Source of the DNA: Pseudomonas viridiflava
Lineage (GTDB): Bacteria; Pseudomonadota; Gammaproteobacteria; Pseudomonadales; Pseudomonadaceae
Length of the DNA stretch: 64,000 bases
Assembly (NCBI RefSeq): GCF_900582625.1
Contig: NZ_UTIQ01000241.1
Coordinates: forward strand, 1 to 64,000
Direction of reading: 5' to 3'
Shown: piece by piece, positions 50,495 through 62,262 of the stretch
How positions within the stretch are numbered: position 1 is the first letter of the stretch
Layout: the number at the start of each line of letters is the position of its first letter
Made by a program: the position numbers and the translations under genes
The notes under the pieces: generated by a model
Told to the model about the DNA's origin: nothing
What the model saw: the letters and a program-made list of their open reading frames with translations, nothing else
The model's database searches: none

Positions 50495-51763
50495 ATGAAG
50501 ACCCGCACCACTCGATCGCTCGTCCTCTTGGGCGCCGGCAGCATGGCCATGGCTCTGCCGCTGATTTCACAGGCTGAAGGTTTTATCGACGACACCAAGG
50601 CGACGCTGACTTTCCGCAACGCCTACTTCAACCGCAACTTCACCAACCCGGCCTACCCGAACGCGGCTAATCCGCAGAACAAGGCCGAAGAGTGGACGCA
50701 GAACTTCATTCTCGATGTGAAATCCGGCTACACCCCAGGCCCGGTTGGCTTTGGCGTGGACGTGCTGGGCCTGTACTCGCTGAAACTCGACGGCGGCAAA
50801 GGCACCGGTGGCTCGCAACTGCTGCCGATTCACCAGGACGGCCGCCCGGCTGACGACTTCGGTCGCCTGGGCGTGGCGGCGAAAGCCAAGTTCTCGAAAA
50901 CCGAATTGAAGGTCGGCGAGTGGATGCCGGTGCTGCCGATTCTGCGCTCCGACGACGGCCGCTCCCTGCCGCAAACCTTCCGCGGCGGTCAGGTGACTTC
51001 CCAGGAAATCGACGGCCTGACCTTGTACGGCGGCCAGTTCCGTCAGAACAGCCCGCGTAACGATGCAAGCATGGAAGACATGTCCATGAACGGGCGCGGC
51101 GCCTTCCTGTCCGACCGCTTCAACTTCGGCGGCGGCGAATACAGCTTCAACGAAAAACGCACCACCGTTGGCGTCTGGTATGCCGAGCTGGAAGACATCT
51201 ATCAGCAGCAATACTTCAACGTGCTGCACAGCCAGCCGGTCGGCGACGTCACCCTGGGCGCGAACCTGGGTTACTTCATTGGCAAGGAAGACGGCAGCCA
51301 ACTGGCCGGCGACCTCGACAACAAAACCGGCTTCGCCATGCTCTCGGCCAAATACGGCGGCAGCACCTTCTACGTCGGCTTGCAGAAAGTCAGCGGCGAC
51401 GATGGCTGGATGCGCGTCAACGGCACCAGCGGCGGCACCCTGGCGAACGACAGCTACAACTCCAGCTACGACAACGCCAAGGAAAAATCCTGGCAGCTGC
51501 GTCACGACTTCAACTTCACCGCCGTTGGCGTACCGGGCCTGACCCTGATGAACCGCTACATCAGCGGCGACAACGTGCACGTCGGCGCCGTGACGGACGG
51601 CAAAGAATGGGGCCGTGAATCCGAGCTGGCGTACACCGTGCAGAGCGGTACGTTCAAAAACCTCAACTTCAAATGGCGCAACGCGAGCATCCGTCGCGAC
51701 TACAGCGCCAACGAATTTGACGAGAACCGCCTGTTTATCAGCTACCCGCTTTCGCTGCTGTAA
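50495..51763 (+). CDS. OprD-family outer-membrane porin
   Basis: A 422-residue OprD-family channel: signal peptide ending SQAEGFIDD (about 25), then the 18-strand barrel pattern with LTFRNAYFNRNF, the SKTELKVGEWMPVLPILRSDD eyelet region, and the family C-terminus RDYSANEFDENRLFISYPLSLL. These take up amino acids, peptides or aromatic acids. GGAG (50481-50484) precedes the ATG. A Hfq/Crc-type motif AACAACAA overlaps the start codon, suggesting catabolite repression. It is not identifiable to a specific Opd/Occ paralogue. Confidence 0.9.
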   Translation: MKTRTTRSLVLLGAGSMAMALPLISQAEGFIDDTKATLTFRNAYFNRNFTNPAYPNAANPQNKAEEWTQNFILDVKSGYTPGPVGFGVDVLGLYSLKLDGGKGTGGSQLLPIHQDGRPADDFGRLGVAAKAKFSKTELKVGEWMPVLPILRSDDGRSLPQTFRGGQVTSQEIDGLTLYGGQFRQNSPRNDASMEDMSMNGRGAFLSDRFNFGGGEYSFNEKRTTVGVWYAELEDIYQQQYFNVLHSQPVGDVTLGANLGYFIGKEDGSQLAGDLDNKTGFAMLSAKYGGSTFYVGLQKVSGDDGWMRVNGTSGGTLANDSYNSSYDNAKEKSWQLRHDFNFTAVGVPGLTLMNRYISGDNVHVGAVTDGKEWGRESELAYTVQSGTFKNLNFKWRNASIRRDYSANEFDENRLFISYPLSLL

Positions 51764-51816
51764 CCCGTCGGGCTTCGCCTGGCATCGACTTACTCCTCGT
51801 GTGAAAACACGCTTTG

Positions 51817-51842
51817 GCCCGTCCTCGTGACGGGCTTTTTTA
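51817..51842 (+). terminator. Terminator of the OprD-type porin
   Basis: Stem GCCCGTC/GACGGGC (51817-51823 and 51829-51835) with a 5-nt loop and six T. Confidence 0.85.
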
Positions 51843-51858
51843 TTGCCCGCATTTTTTT

Positions 51859-52051
51859 GTAGGAGCGACTTTAGTCGCGATTCCTGGAAAAGGTGCTGGG
51901 CGGGAGATCGCCATCGCGGCTAAAGCCGCTCCTACAGGAGTTTCGGGGGGGCCGTAATGCGCCGCTTTTTGTAGGAGCGACTTCAGTCGCGATTCCTGGA
52001 AACGGTGTTTGCCGGTAGATCGCCATCGCGGCTAAAGCCGCTCCTACAGGA
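51859..52051. repeat. Tandemly duplicated REP pair, period 112 bp
   Basis: Two units (51859-51940 and 51971-52051), each with a GCGACT/AGTCGC-stem element followed by an opposing GCGGCT/AGCCGC element, share the intervening TTCCTGGAAA and AGATCGCCATCGCGGC. The whole pair was duplicated and has diverged a little. It fills the 51764-52156 gap between two terminators. Confidence 0.75.
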
Positions 52052-52075
52052 TGGCGGCGGCGATACTTCGGGCAT

Positions 52076-52104
52076 AAAAAAGCCCCGATCAAGTCGGGGC
52101 TTTT
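52076..52104 (-). terminator. Terminator of gap
   Basis: Stem GCCCCGA/TCGGGGC (52082-52088 and 52094-52100) with a 5-nt loop; the minus-strand side continues into six T (complement of 52076-52081). Confidence 0.8.
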
Positions 52105-52156
52105 CTTTTCGCTGTAGCGCAGCGGTAAAACAACTACCGCGCGCTGCTGCGCATTA

Positions 52157-53605
52157 TCACGCTGGGAAAGAAGGCGGATTTACGTCGGCCATGTCTTCCA
52201 TTACGCGCACTACCTGGCAGCTGTAACCGAATTCGTTGTCGTACCAAACGTACAGCACAACGCGGTTGTCGTTGCAGATGGTGGCTTCAGCATCGACCAC
52301 ACCGGCGAAACGCGAGCCAACGAAGTCGGTGGAGACCACTTCCAGCGAGTTAACGAAGTCGATCTGGCGATGCAGATCCGAGTGCAGCGCGACGTAGCGC
52401 AGGTACTCGTTCATTTCTTCGCGGGTGGAGGCCTTTTCCAGGTTCAGGTTGAGGATGGCCATCGACACGTTCGGGGTCGGAACGCGAATGGCGTTGCCGG
52501 TCAACTTGCCAGCCAGTTCCGGCAGGGCTTTGGCAGCGGCTGTGGCAGCACCGGTTTCGGTGATCACCATGTTCAACGGCGCGCTGCGACCACGACGGTC
52601 GCCCTTGTGGAAGTTGTCGATCAGGTTCTGGTCGTTGGTGTACGAGTGAACAGTTTCGACGTGGCCGTTAACGATGCCGAACTTGTCATTCACCGCTTTA
52701 AGCACCGGCACGATGGCGTTGGTGGTGCAGGAAGCGGCGGAGATGATTTTGTCGTCCGGGGTGATTTCACCGTGGTTGATGCCGTGCACGATGTTTTTCA
52801 GTTTGCCTTTGCCCGGCGCGGTCAGTACCACGCGGTCAACGCCAGGGCAGGCCAGGTGCTGGCCGAGGCCCTCGGCGTCACGCCATACACCGGTGTTGTC
52901 GACCAGCAGCGCATTGCTGATGCCGTACTGGGTGTAGTCGACTTCTTTCGGCTCTTTGGCGTAGATAATCTGGATCAGGTTGCCGTTGGCGGTGAGGGTG
53001 TTGTTTTCCTCGTCAACGGTGATGGTGCCGTTGAACGGACCGTGTACCGAGTCGCGACGCAGCAGGCTGGCGCGTTTGACCAGGTCGTTGCTGGCGCCTT
53101 TGCGCACAACGATAGCGCGCAGACGCAGACCGTCGCCGCCACCAGTTTTCTCGATCAGGATGCGTGCCAGCAGACGACCGATACGACCGAAGCCGTACAG
53201 CACAACGTCGGTGCCTTTACGCGGGGTGCCGTTTTGTTTGCCAACCACGGCGGCCAGTTCGTCACGCACGAACTGCTCGATGGCGCGGCCGTTGCCGTCA
53301 GCTTTGAATTTGACCACGAGCTTGCCGAGGTCGACCGAGGCGGCGCCCAGCTTCAAGCTGCTCATTTCTTTCAGGACGGCGAAGGTCTCGTGAACCGAGA
53401 GTTCGCTTTCGTCAGCCTGGCGGTGACGGGCAAAGCGGTGGGCTTTGAGAATCTGGATAACCGAACGGTTAATCAGGCTGCGACCGTAAATTGAGGTCAC
53501 CACGTTGTTGTTGCGGTAGAGCTGACCAATCAGCGGAATCATCGCCTCCGCGAGTGCTTCACGATCAATCCATTCACCAAGACACTGATCAGGCTTCTGA
53601 GTCAC
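52157..53605 (-). CDS. Glyceraldehyde-3-phosphate dehydrogenase, N-terminally extended
   Basis: A GAPDH of 482 residues. The NAD-binding motif is LYGFGRIGRLLAR (near 138-150) and the catalytic Cys is in SAASCTTNAIVPVL (near 300), with partner His about 27 residues later (HVETVHSYTNDQN). About 130 residues precede the Rossmann domain, absent from ordinary GAPDH (about 335 residues). The GTG at 53605 is preferred over a TTG six codons upstream: AAGG is well spaced and the protein begins with TQKPDQCLGEWID. A homologue next to mfd also exists in P. aeruginosa. It may be the gluconeogenic or alternate isozyme. Confidence 0.92.
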   Translation of the reverse strand: MTQKPDQCLGEWIDREALAEAMIPLIGQLYRNNNVVTSIYGRSLINRSVIQILKAHRFARHRQADESELSVHETFAVLKEMSSLKLGAASVDLGKLVVKFKADGNGRAIEQFVRDELAAVVGKQNGTPRKGTDVVLYGFGRIGRLLARILIEKTGGGDGLRLRAIVVRKGASNDLVKRASLLRRDSVHGPFNGTITVDEENNTLTANGNLIQIIYAKEPKEVDYTQYGISNALLVDNTGVWRDAEGLGQHLACPGVDRVVLTAPGKGKLKNIVHGINHGEITPDDKIISAASCTTNAIVPVLKAVNDKFGIVNGHVETVHSYTNDQNLIDNFHKGDRRGRSAPLNMVITETGAATAAAKALPELAGKLTGNAIRVPTPNVSMAILNLNLEKASTREEMNEYLRYVALHSDLHRQIDFVNSLEVVSTDFVGSRFAGVVDAEATICNDNRVVLYVWYDNEFGYSCQVVRVMEDMADVNPPSFPA

Positions 53606-53765
53606 GGGCAATACCTTTAACAAGTATGTAGGGGCTGAAAAAACGGGCTACATTATGACGGGCTGTGCAACTGCCGGCAATCTGCAGCGGACGAAACACT
53701 GACAGCAGCGCGGCGGGATAGTTACAATCCTTCCGGTTAATCCTCAACCGGAGCCACGACCTCTC

Positions 53766-57215
<3,450 letters not shown>

Positions 57216-57233
57216 TTATTAAAGGACTACCGA

Positions 57234-57758
57234 ATGCGTGCCCTCCGTTATGTCGCCCTGTTGCTTAGCCTCGTTACGCCGATGGCGTTTGCCGACGGCC
57301 TGTATCAGGTTGAGCTGATCATTTTCCGCCAGGCCGGCGAACCCATTCCTGCCAGCCAAACCGCCCCCGATGACTGGGCTGCCGGCGTGCAAGGCAGCGC
57401 CGCTGACAATGCCCGTGGCACGGCGCTGAACGGCGAAGCTGCCAAGCTGAATCAGAACAACGGCTACACCGTGCTACTGCACCAGGCCTGGCAACAAAGC
57501 ATGGGCGAGGCGCCGACCAAGATCGCCGTGAACACCGGCAACCAGCAGTTCGGTCACTACCCGGTGGAAGGCACCCTGAGCCTCAAGCAGGTTCGTTTTG
57601 TCGATCTGGACGCCGACTTCTGGATCAACCAGTTCGACGCCACCGGCATGCTCACCGGTAGCGAGCGCCTGAAGCGCACCGCGCGGTTGAAATCGGGCGA
57701 ATTGACGTATCTGGATCATTCGAATTTGGGCATGTTGATTCGCATCAGCCCGCTCTGA
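57234..57758 (+). CDS. csiV: CsiV-family periplasmic protein
   Basis: A 174-residue protein with a signal peptide (about 1-20, MAFA-DG) and a mature domain starting LYQVELIIFRQ, the CsiV (PF10972) pattern, with FVDLDADFWINQFD later. CsiV is best studied in N. meningitidis/Haemophilus-type systems or assigned peptidoglycan binding by annotation; I treat the function as unknown beyond envelope location. It starts 19 bases after the mfd stop on the same strand. Confidence 0.8.
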   Translation: MRALRYVALLLSLVTPMAFADGLYQVELIIFRQAGEPIPASQTAPDDWAAGVQGSAADNARGTALNGEAAKLNQNNGYTVLLHQAWQQSMGEAPTKIAVNTGNQQFGHYPVEGTLSLKQVRFVDLDADFWINQFDATGMLTGSERLKRTARLKSGELTYLDHSNLGMLIRISPL

Positions 57759-57767
57759 ACTCGCTTC

Positions 57768-57828
57768 TGTGGGAGAGACTTTAGTCTCGAGCTTTTAACA
57801 GCATCGCGGCTAAAGCCGCTCCTACAGG
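57768..57828. repeat. REP pair
   Basis: An element with stem GAGACT/AGTCTC (57768-57790) opposes one with GCGGCT/AGCCGC (57803-57828). They lie after csiV, just before the shared terminator. Confidence 0.75.
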
Positions 57829-57835
57829 TAAAACG

Positions 57836-57865
57836 AAAAAGCCCGGCATGTGAGCCGGGCTTTTT
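57836..57865. terminator. Bidirectional terminator between csiV and fleR
   Basis: A perfect 12-bp stem AAAAAGCCCGGC/GCCGGGCTTTTT (57836-57847 and 57854-57865) with a 6-nt loop gives T runs on both strands and ends both converging transcripts. Confidence 0.88.
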
Positions 57866-57879
57866 AATGGGCGACGGTT

Positions 57880-59283
57880 TTAGCTCGCAAACAAATACGC
57901 CTCAACATCCATCCCCGCATCGCGCATCTGCGCCAGCTTGTAGCGCAGGGTGCGCGGGCTGATGCCCAGACGTTCGGCGGCTTCCTTGCGACGACCACGT
58001 TCGGCGCGCAGGGTGTCGATGATCATCTGGAATTCATGCCGGCGCAGGTCGTCGCCCAGGGCGCCGCTGTCGCTGCCTTCGTCGTTGATCGGCAACACGG
58101 CGTTGCCGCTGCTAACCGGTGTGAGTGTCGGCGTTGGCAGTGGCGCCAGGCCGATGGGGCCGCTCAGGCACAGGTCTTGCGGCTGGATCATGCCGCCCTG
58201 TTGCAGGATCAGCGCGCGCTGAATGGCGTTGTCCAACTCCCGTACGTTGCCCGGCCATGGGTAACCGGTCAGCGCGCGTTCCGCCTCGGCCGATAAGCGT
58301 GCCGGGGCGTGGTTCATTTTCTTCGCGTGCTTGGCCAGCAGGCGTTCGGCGAGCGGCAGGATGTCGGCGGTACGCTCGCGCAGGGGACGCCAGCCCAGTG
58401 GGAATACCGACAGGCGATAGAACAGGTCTTCACGGAACCGCCCCGCCGCCACTTCGCCGGCCAGGTCGCGGTTGCTGGTAGCCAGCACGCGGATGTCCAG
58501 GTCAATCGGCTTGCGCGCGCCCACACGCTCCACTTCTCGCTCTTGCAACACGCGGAGCAGCTTGGCTTGTAGGCCCAAGGGCATCTCGGAAATCTCGTCG
58601 AGCAGAATGGTGCCGCCTTCGGCCATTTCGAACTTGCCCGGCTGCGAGGCGACGGCGCCAGTAAAAGCGCCCTTCTCATGACCGAACAGCGTGGCTTCGA
58701 GCATGTTGTCGGGAATGGCCGCGCAGTTGATGGCAATAAACGGTTTGCTCGCGCGCGGTGACTGCTGGTGAATGTAGCGCGCCAGCACTTCCTTGCCGGT
58801 GCCGGACTCGCCGGAAATCAGCACGGTGGAATCGCTTTGCGCCACGCGCTTGGCCAGTTCCAACAGCTGTCGGCTGGCAGGTTCCAGCGCCACAGGACCG
58901 TCACCTTCATCTTTACCGACGCGGCCAAGCGCATGGCGCTCGACCAGTTCGAGCAGCGCTTTGGGCTCGAACGGTTTAACCAAATAATCCGCCGCGCCCC
59001 GGCGCATGGCATCGACCGCGCGCTCTACGGCGCCAAAGGCGGTCATCAGCAGCACAGGCAATTGCGGGTAACGGCTGCGGATCAGGCCCAACAACTGATG
59101 ACCGTCCATGCCGGGCATGTTGACGTCGCTGATGACCATGCAGAACGACTCACGGCCCAAGGCCGTCAGTGCCGCTTCGGCGCAGTCTACGGCGCAGAAA
59201 TCGTGGCCGCCGATCACCAGGGTGTCGGCCAGTGCTTCACGCAGGGCGCGGTCGTCTTCGACCAACAGAACTTTGCTCGCCAT
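57880..59283 (-). CDS. fleR: Sigma-54-dependent flagellar response regulator FleR
   Basis: A 467-residue NtrC-type activator for class III flagellar genes (hook-basal body rod, filament-cap and rod structures). The receiver (about 1-115) has Asp53 in MVISDVNMPGMDG and Lys near 103; the AAA+ domain (about 135-365) has Walker A GESGTGKE, GAFTGA in GHEKGAFTGAVASQ for sigma-54 contact, and Walker B-type GGTILLDEISEM; the Fis-type HTH (about 425-467) is KEAAERLGISPRTLRYKLAQM. It starts 5 bases after fleS and shares its sigma-54 promoter. Confidence 0.96.
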   Translation of the reverse strand: MASKVLLVEDDRALREALADTLVIGGHDFCAVDCAEAALTALGRESFCMVISDVNMPGMDGHQLLGLIRSRYPQLPVLLMTAFGAVERAVDAMRRGAADYLVKPFEPKALLELVERHALGRVGKDEGDGPVALEPASRQLLELAKRVAQSDSTVLISGESGTGKEVLARYIHQQSPRASKPFIAINCAAIPDNMLEATLFGHEKGAFTGAVASQPGKFEMAEGGTILLDEISEMPLGLQAKLLRVLQEREVERVGARKPIDLDIRVLATSNRDLAGEVAAGRFREDLFYRLSVFPLGWRPLRERTADILPLAERLLAKHAKKMNHAPARLSAEAERALTGYPWPGNVRELDNAIQRALILQQGGMIQPQDLCLSGPIGLAPLPTPTLTPVSSGNAVLPINDEGSDSGALGDDLRRHEFQMIIDTLRAERGRRKEAAERLGISPRTLRYKLAQMRDAGMDVEAYLFAS

Positions 59284-59288
59284 GGTGG

Positions 59289-60494
59289 TTACTCCTGAGA
59301 AGTCCGTGGGGCCACTGCGATCAGCGGCAATACCAGAATGGCGCAGGTGCCGCGGCCGGGGCGCGAGCGCAGCAGCAATTCGCCCTGGTGAGCGCGGGCC
59401 ACCGCCTTAACGACCGCAAGGCCAAGACCGGTGCCGGTGGTTTTGGTGGTGAAGAAGGGTTCGCCCAGGCGCGCCAGGGTGGTGGCGTCGATGCCGGGGC
59501 CGTTGTCGCTGATGCACAGGCGCAGGTTCTGGCCACGTACATAGAAATGAACCTTGAGACTCGCCTCGCGGCCAGCGGCTTGAATGGCGTTTTCCACCAG
59601 GTTCAGCACGGTGCCGACCAAGGTGTCGCGGTTGCACAGCAGCTCGCCGGCATGGGCGTCACATTGCCAGCGCACGTTCATGCCTTGCACATGGGGCTCG
59701 GCGGCGGCGCGCAGGGCTTCGTAGAGTTTTTTCGGCGCCAGGCGATCAGGCATCGGCAGTTCGCCACGGGCGAACACCAGCATGTCGCGCACTTGGTGTT
59801 CCAGTTCGTGCAGACGCTCCTTCAAGCGGCTGGCGAAACGCTGCTGCTGATCGACCGGCAGAACCTGCTCGGTCAGATGGCTGGCGTAGAGCAAGGCGGC
59901 GGAAAGCGGGGTGCGAATTTGGTGAGCGAGTGAGGCGACCATACGGCCCAGCGCCGACAAGCGTTCGTGGCGAGCCAGTTGGTCTTGCAGCTGACGGGTT
60001 TCTGTCAGGTCGTTCAACAGAACCAGTTGGCCGGGCTCGGCCGAAAGCGAGCGGGTGGCGATGGAGAGGCGGCGACCGTTTTTCAGCGACACTTCGTGGC
60101 CGTCGTCTTTGCGAGGGGCGAAGTTGCGGGCAATCACTTCGCGCCAGAGCATGCCGACCAAGGGCTTACCGAGCAGTGCACAGGCCACCGGGTTGGCCTC
60201 GCGCACCACGCCTTGGCCGTCAATAACGATGACGCCGCCGGGCAGCACATCAAGCAGGCTTTGCAGCCGGTGCGCCAGGCGCTCCTTCTCGGCCAGTTCC
60301 TGCATGCGCTGCGCGCTGACCAGCGCCAACTCGCCCTTGAGTTCGGTAACCCGCGCTTCCAACAGGTTGTAGGAGTCACTGAGCTGCGTCGACATTTGGC
60401 TGAACATGGCGAACGCCTTCTCAAGCCCTTGGCGGCTGGAGGCCTCGATGTCGTTAGCAGCAGTGCTGGACGTTGGGAGTGCGGTTTGCTTCAT
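59289..60494 (-). CDS. fleS: Flagellar sensor histidine kinase FleS
   Basis: A 401-residue soluble kinase, without a membrane segment: N-terminal helical part, PAS domain (about 75-165), H-box LAHQIRTPLSAALLYASH with phospho-acceptor His191, and HATPase (about 285-395: NLVENAIQAA, DNGPGID, GTGLGLAVVKAV). It phosphorylates FleR. It lies 121 bases from fleQ, in whose gap a strong sigma-54 promoter is seen, consistent with FleQ-dependent class II expression. Confidence 0.95.
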   Translation of the reverse strand: MKQTALPTSSTAANDIEASSRQGLEKAFAMFSQMSTQLSDSYNLLEARVTELKGELALVSAQRMQELAEKERLAHRLQSLLDVLPGGVIVIDGQGVVREANPVACALLGKPLVGMLWREVIARNFAPRKDDGHEVSLKNGRRLSIATRSLSAEPGQLVLLNDLTETRQLQDQLARHERLSALGRMVASLAHQIRTPLSAALLYASHLTEQVLPVDQQQRFASRLKERLHELEHQVRDMLVFARGELPMPDRLAPKKLYEALRAAAEPHVQGMNVRWQCDAHAGELLCNRDTLVGTVLNLVENAIQAAGREASLKVHFYVRGQNLRLCISDNGPGIDATTLARLGEPFFTTKTTGTGLGLAVVKAVARAHQGELLLRSRPGRGTCAILVLPLIAVAPRTSQE

Positions 60495-60546
60495 GGTTCT
60501 CTCTCACCCGGTGAGCCGTCATAAGACGGTCAGTCGAGAGAGAACT

Positions 60547-60562
60547 AGCAATAGCCGTGCCT
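60547..60562 (-). promoter_or_regulatory. Sigma-54 promoter of fleSR
   Basis: On the minus strand GGCACGGCTATTGC has GG (-24) and GC (-12) with exactly 10 bases between, matching the sigma-54 consensus TGGCACG-N4-TTGC. Transcription would begin near 60536, about 40 bases before the fleS start. Confidence 0.8.
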
Positions 60563-60615
60563 AAAAAAATATCCTTATTTTTCAAGGCACTAGTTTGAGG
60601 GGAGGAAATTTCGCG

Positions 60616-62088
60616 TCAATCATCCGACTGTTCGTCATCATCCCGACGACTCATGCCGTACTTACGCATCTTCTCGACCAGGGTGGTTCGACGGATGCGC
60701 AAGCGCTCAGCAGCACGGGCCACGACGCCGCCGGCATCGTCCAGCGCCTGTTGGATCAGGCCTTGCTCGAGGTTGCCGAGGTAGTCCTTCAAGTCGAGCC
60801 CTTCAGGCGGCAGCATGGCGGTGTTTTCCGGGCCGGACATGTTGCTGTTGAAGGAGAAACGCTCTTCCAGGTCGTCGCGGACGCTGGTGGCCTGTTGGTC
60901 GTGCTCGTCTTCAACCTGACGGAATTTCTTCGGCAGCTCGAGCACCCCGATCACGCCGTAGGGATGCATGATCGCCATGCGCTCCACCAGGTTCGCCAGC
61001 TCGCGCACGTTGCCAGCCCAGTCGTGGCGGCATAGCGACATGATGGCGGCGGAGTTGAAACGGATGGAACCGCGCTTCTCCACTTCCATACGCGAGATCA
61101 GCTCGTTCATCAGCAGCGGAATATCTTCCACGCGCTCACGCAGCGGCGCCATTTCGATGGGGAACACGTTGAGGCGGTAGTAGAGGTCTTCGCGGAAGGT
61201 GCCCGCTTCGATCATCGACTCAAGGTTCTTGTGCGTGGCGGCAATGATGCGCACGTCAGCGCTCTGGGTTTTGTTGCTGCCCACGCGCTCGAAGGTGCGT
61301 TCTTGCAGCACGCGCAACAGCTTCACCTGCATCGGCAGCGGCATGTCGCCGATTTCGTCGAGGAACAAGGTGCCGCCGTTGGCCAGTTCGAAACGCCCTG
61401 CCCGGCTGGTGATCGCGCCGGTGAAGGCGCCTTTCTCGTGGCCGAACAGTTCGCTTTCCAGCAGTTCTGCCGGAATGGCGCCGCAGTTAACCGGCACGAA
61501 CGGCGCGTCGCGGCGCTTGGAGTGGTAATGCAGGTTGCGCGCGACCACTTCTTTGCCGGTGCCGGATTCGCCAAGAATCAACACGCTGGCTTCGGTGTCG
61601 GCCACTTGCGACATCATCTGCCGCACTTGCTGAATGGCGCGACTGGTGCCGACCAGGCTGCGGAACAGGTTCGGCTCGCGGGCCCGGGCGCCGCGCGCCT
61701 GGTCGTACATTTCGCGGTAAACCTGGGCACGGTGCAGGGAGTCGAGCAGCTTGTTGTAGCTGGGCGGCATTTCCAACGTGCTCAGCACGCGGCGGCGCAC
61801 GTCTTCGGGCCAGTCTGCTGGCGCGGCATCGCCCACCAGCAAGATGGGCAGTTGCTCATCCCAGGCAGCAAGTTGTTTGAGTAATTCGAGGGAGCCACCT
61901 TTGCTGGTGACCTCGCCGAGCAGCACGCTCAGCACATCGCGCGGGCTGTCGAGCTTATCGACCGTCTCCCGCCAGTTCTGGCTTGTGCAAGCCAGATGTT
62001 CTTCCCCGAGGAAATTTAGAATTACCGCCAAATCGCGGCGGCGTTCGCTGTTGTCATCGACCAGTAAAATTTTGGTTTCACGCCACAT
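60616..62088 (-). CDS. fleQ: Flagellar master regulator FleQ
   Basis: A 490-residue sigma-54-type activator and c-di-GMP sensor controlling flagella and, oppositely, exopolysaccharide genes. It begins MWRETKILLVDDNSERRRDL; the receiver-like domain (about 1-120) keeps the acidic pair but has GEV where the phospho-Asp is expected. AAA+ (about 140-375): Walker A GESGTGKE, GAFTGA, Walker B GGTLFLDEIGDM; the c-di-GMP-binding LFRS motif precedes Walker A (REPNLFRSLVGTS). The Fis-type HTH ends RRTTLVEKMRKYGMSRRDDD. The ATG at 62088 gives the canonical start. A FleQ-box-like palindrome lies upstream. Confidence 0.97.
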   Translation of the reverse strand: MWRETKILLVDDNSERRRDLAVILNFLGEEHLACTSQNWRETVDKLDSPRDVLSVLLGEVTSKGGSLELLKQLAAWDEQLPILLVGDAAPADWPEDVRRRVLSTLEMPPSYNKLLDSLHRAQVYREMYDQARGARAREPNLFRSLVGTSRAIQQVRQMMSQVADTEASVLILGESGTGKEVVARNLHYHSKRRDAPFVPVNCGAIPAELLESELFGHEKGAFTGAITSRAGRFELANGGTLFLDEIGDMPLPMQVKLLRVLQERTFERVGSNKTQSADVRIIAATHKNLESMIEAGTFREDLYYRLNVFPIEMAPLRERVEDIPLLMNELISRMEVEKRGSIRFNSAAIMSLCRHDWAGNVRELANLVERMAIMHPYGVIGVLELPKKFRQVEDEHDQQATSVRDDLEERFSFNSNMSGPENTAMLPPEGLDLKDYLGNLEQGLIQQALDDAGGVVARAAERLRIRRTTLVEKMRKYGMSRRDDDEQSDD

Positions 62089-62171
62089 AGTGTCTGGTTC
62101 TGATCCGGGGTGTGAAGAAAGCGTCCATCGCAACCACGATAAAATGACGCCAGCAATTGGCCACTAGTAGA

Positions 62172-62203
62172 GTCAATTTTTTGTACGCAGTCAATTTTAT
62201 GAC
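62172..62203 (-). promoter_or_regulatory. FleQ-box-like palindrome upstream of fleQ
   Basis: On the minus strand GTCATAAAATTGAC (complement of 62190-62203) matches the FleQ consensus GTCaNTAAAtTGAC at all but one position; a second half-site (complement of 62172-62185) follows 18 bases on. AATTGACT occurs in both and TTGACT could also be a -35 element. FleQ autocontrol is inference. Confidence 0.5.
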
Positions 62204-62262
62204 GTGTTTTTTTCTACCCAGTTCAACCAGGTAGCACATTGTCTTGAGAATTAACGCAGAGG

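Noticed and set aside
32050..52051. Clusters of short repeats as possible CRISPR arrays
   Set aside because: The repeats are self-complementary REP hairpins in alternating orientation, spacers are unequal and no cas gene is present.
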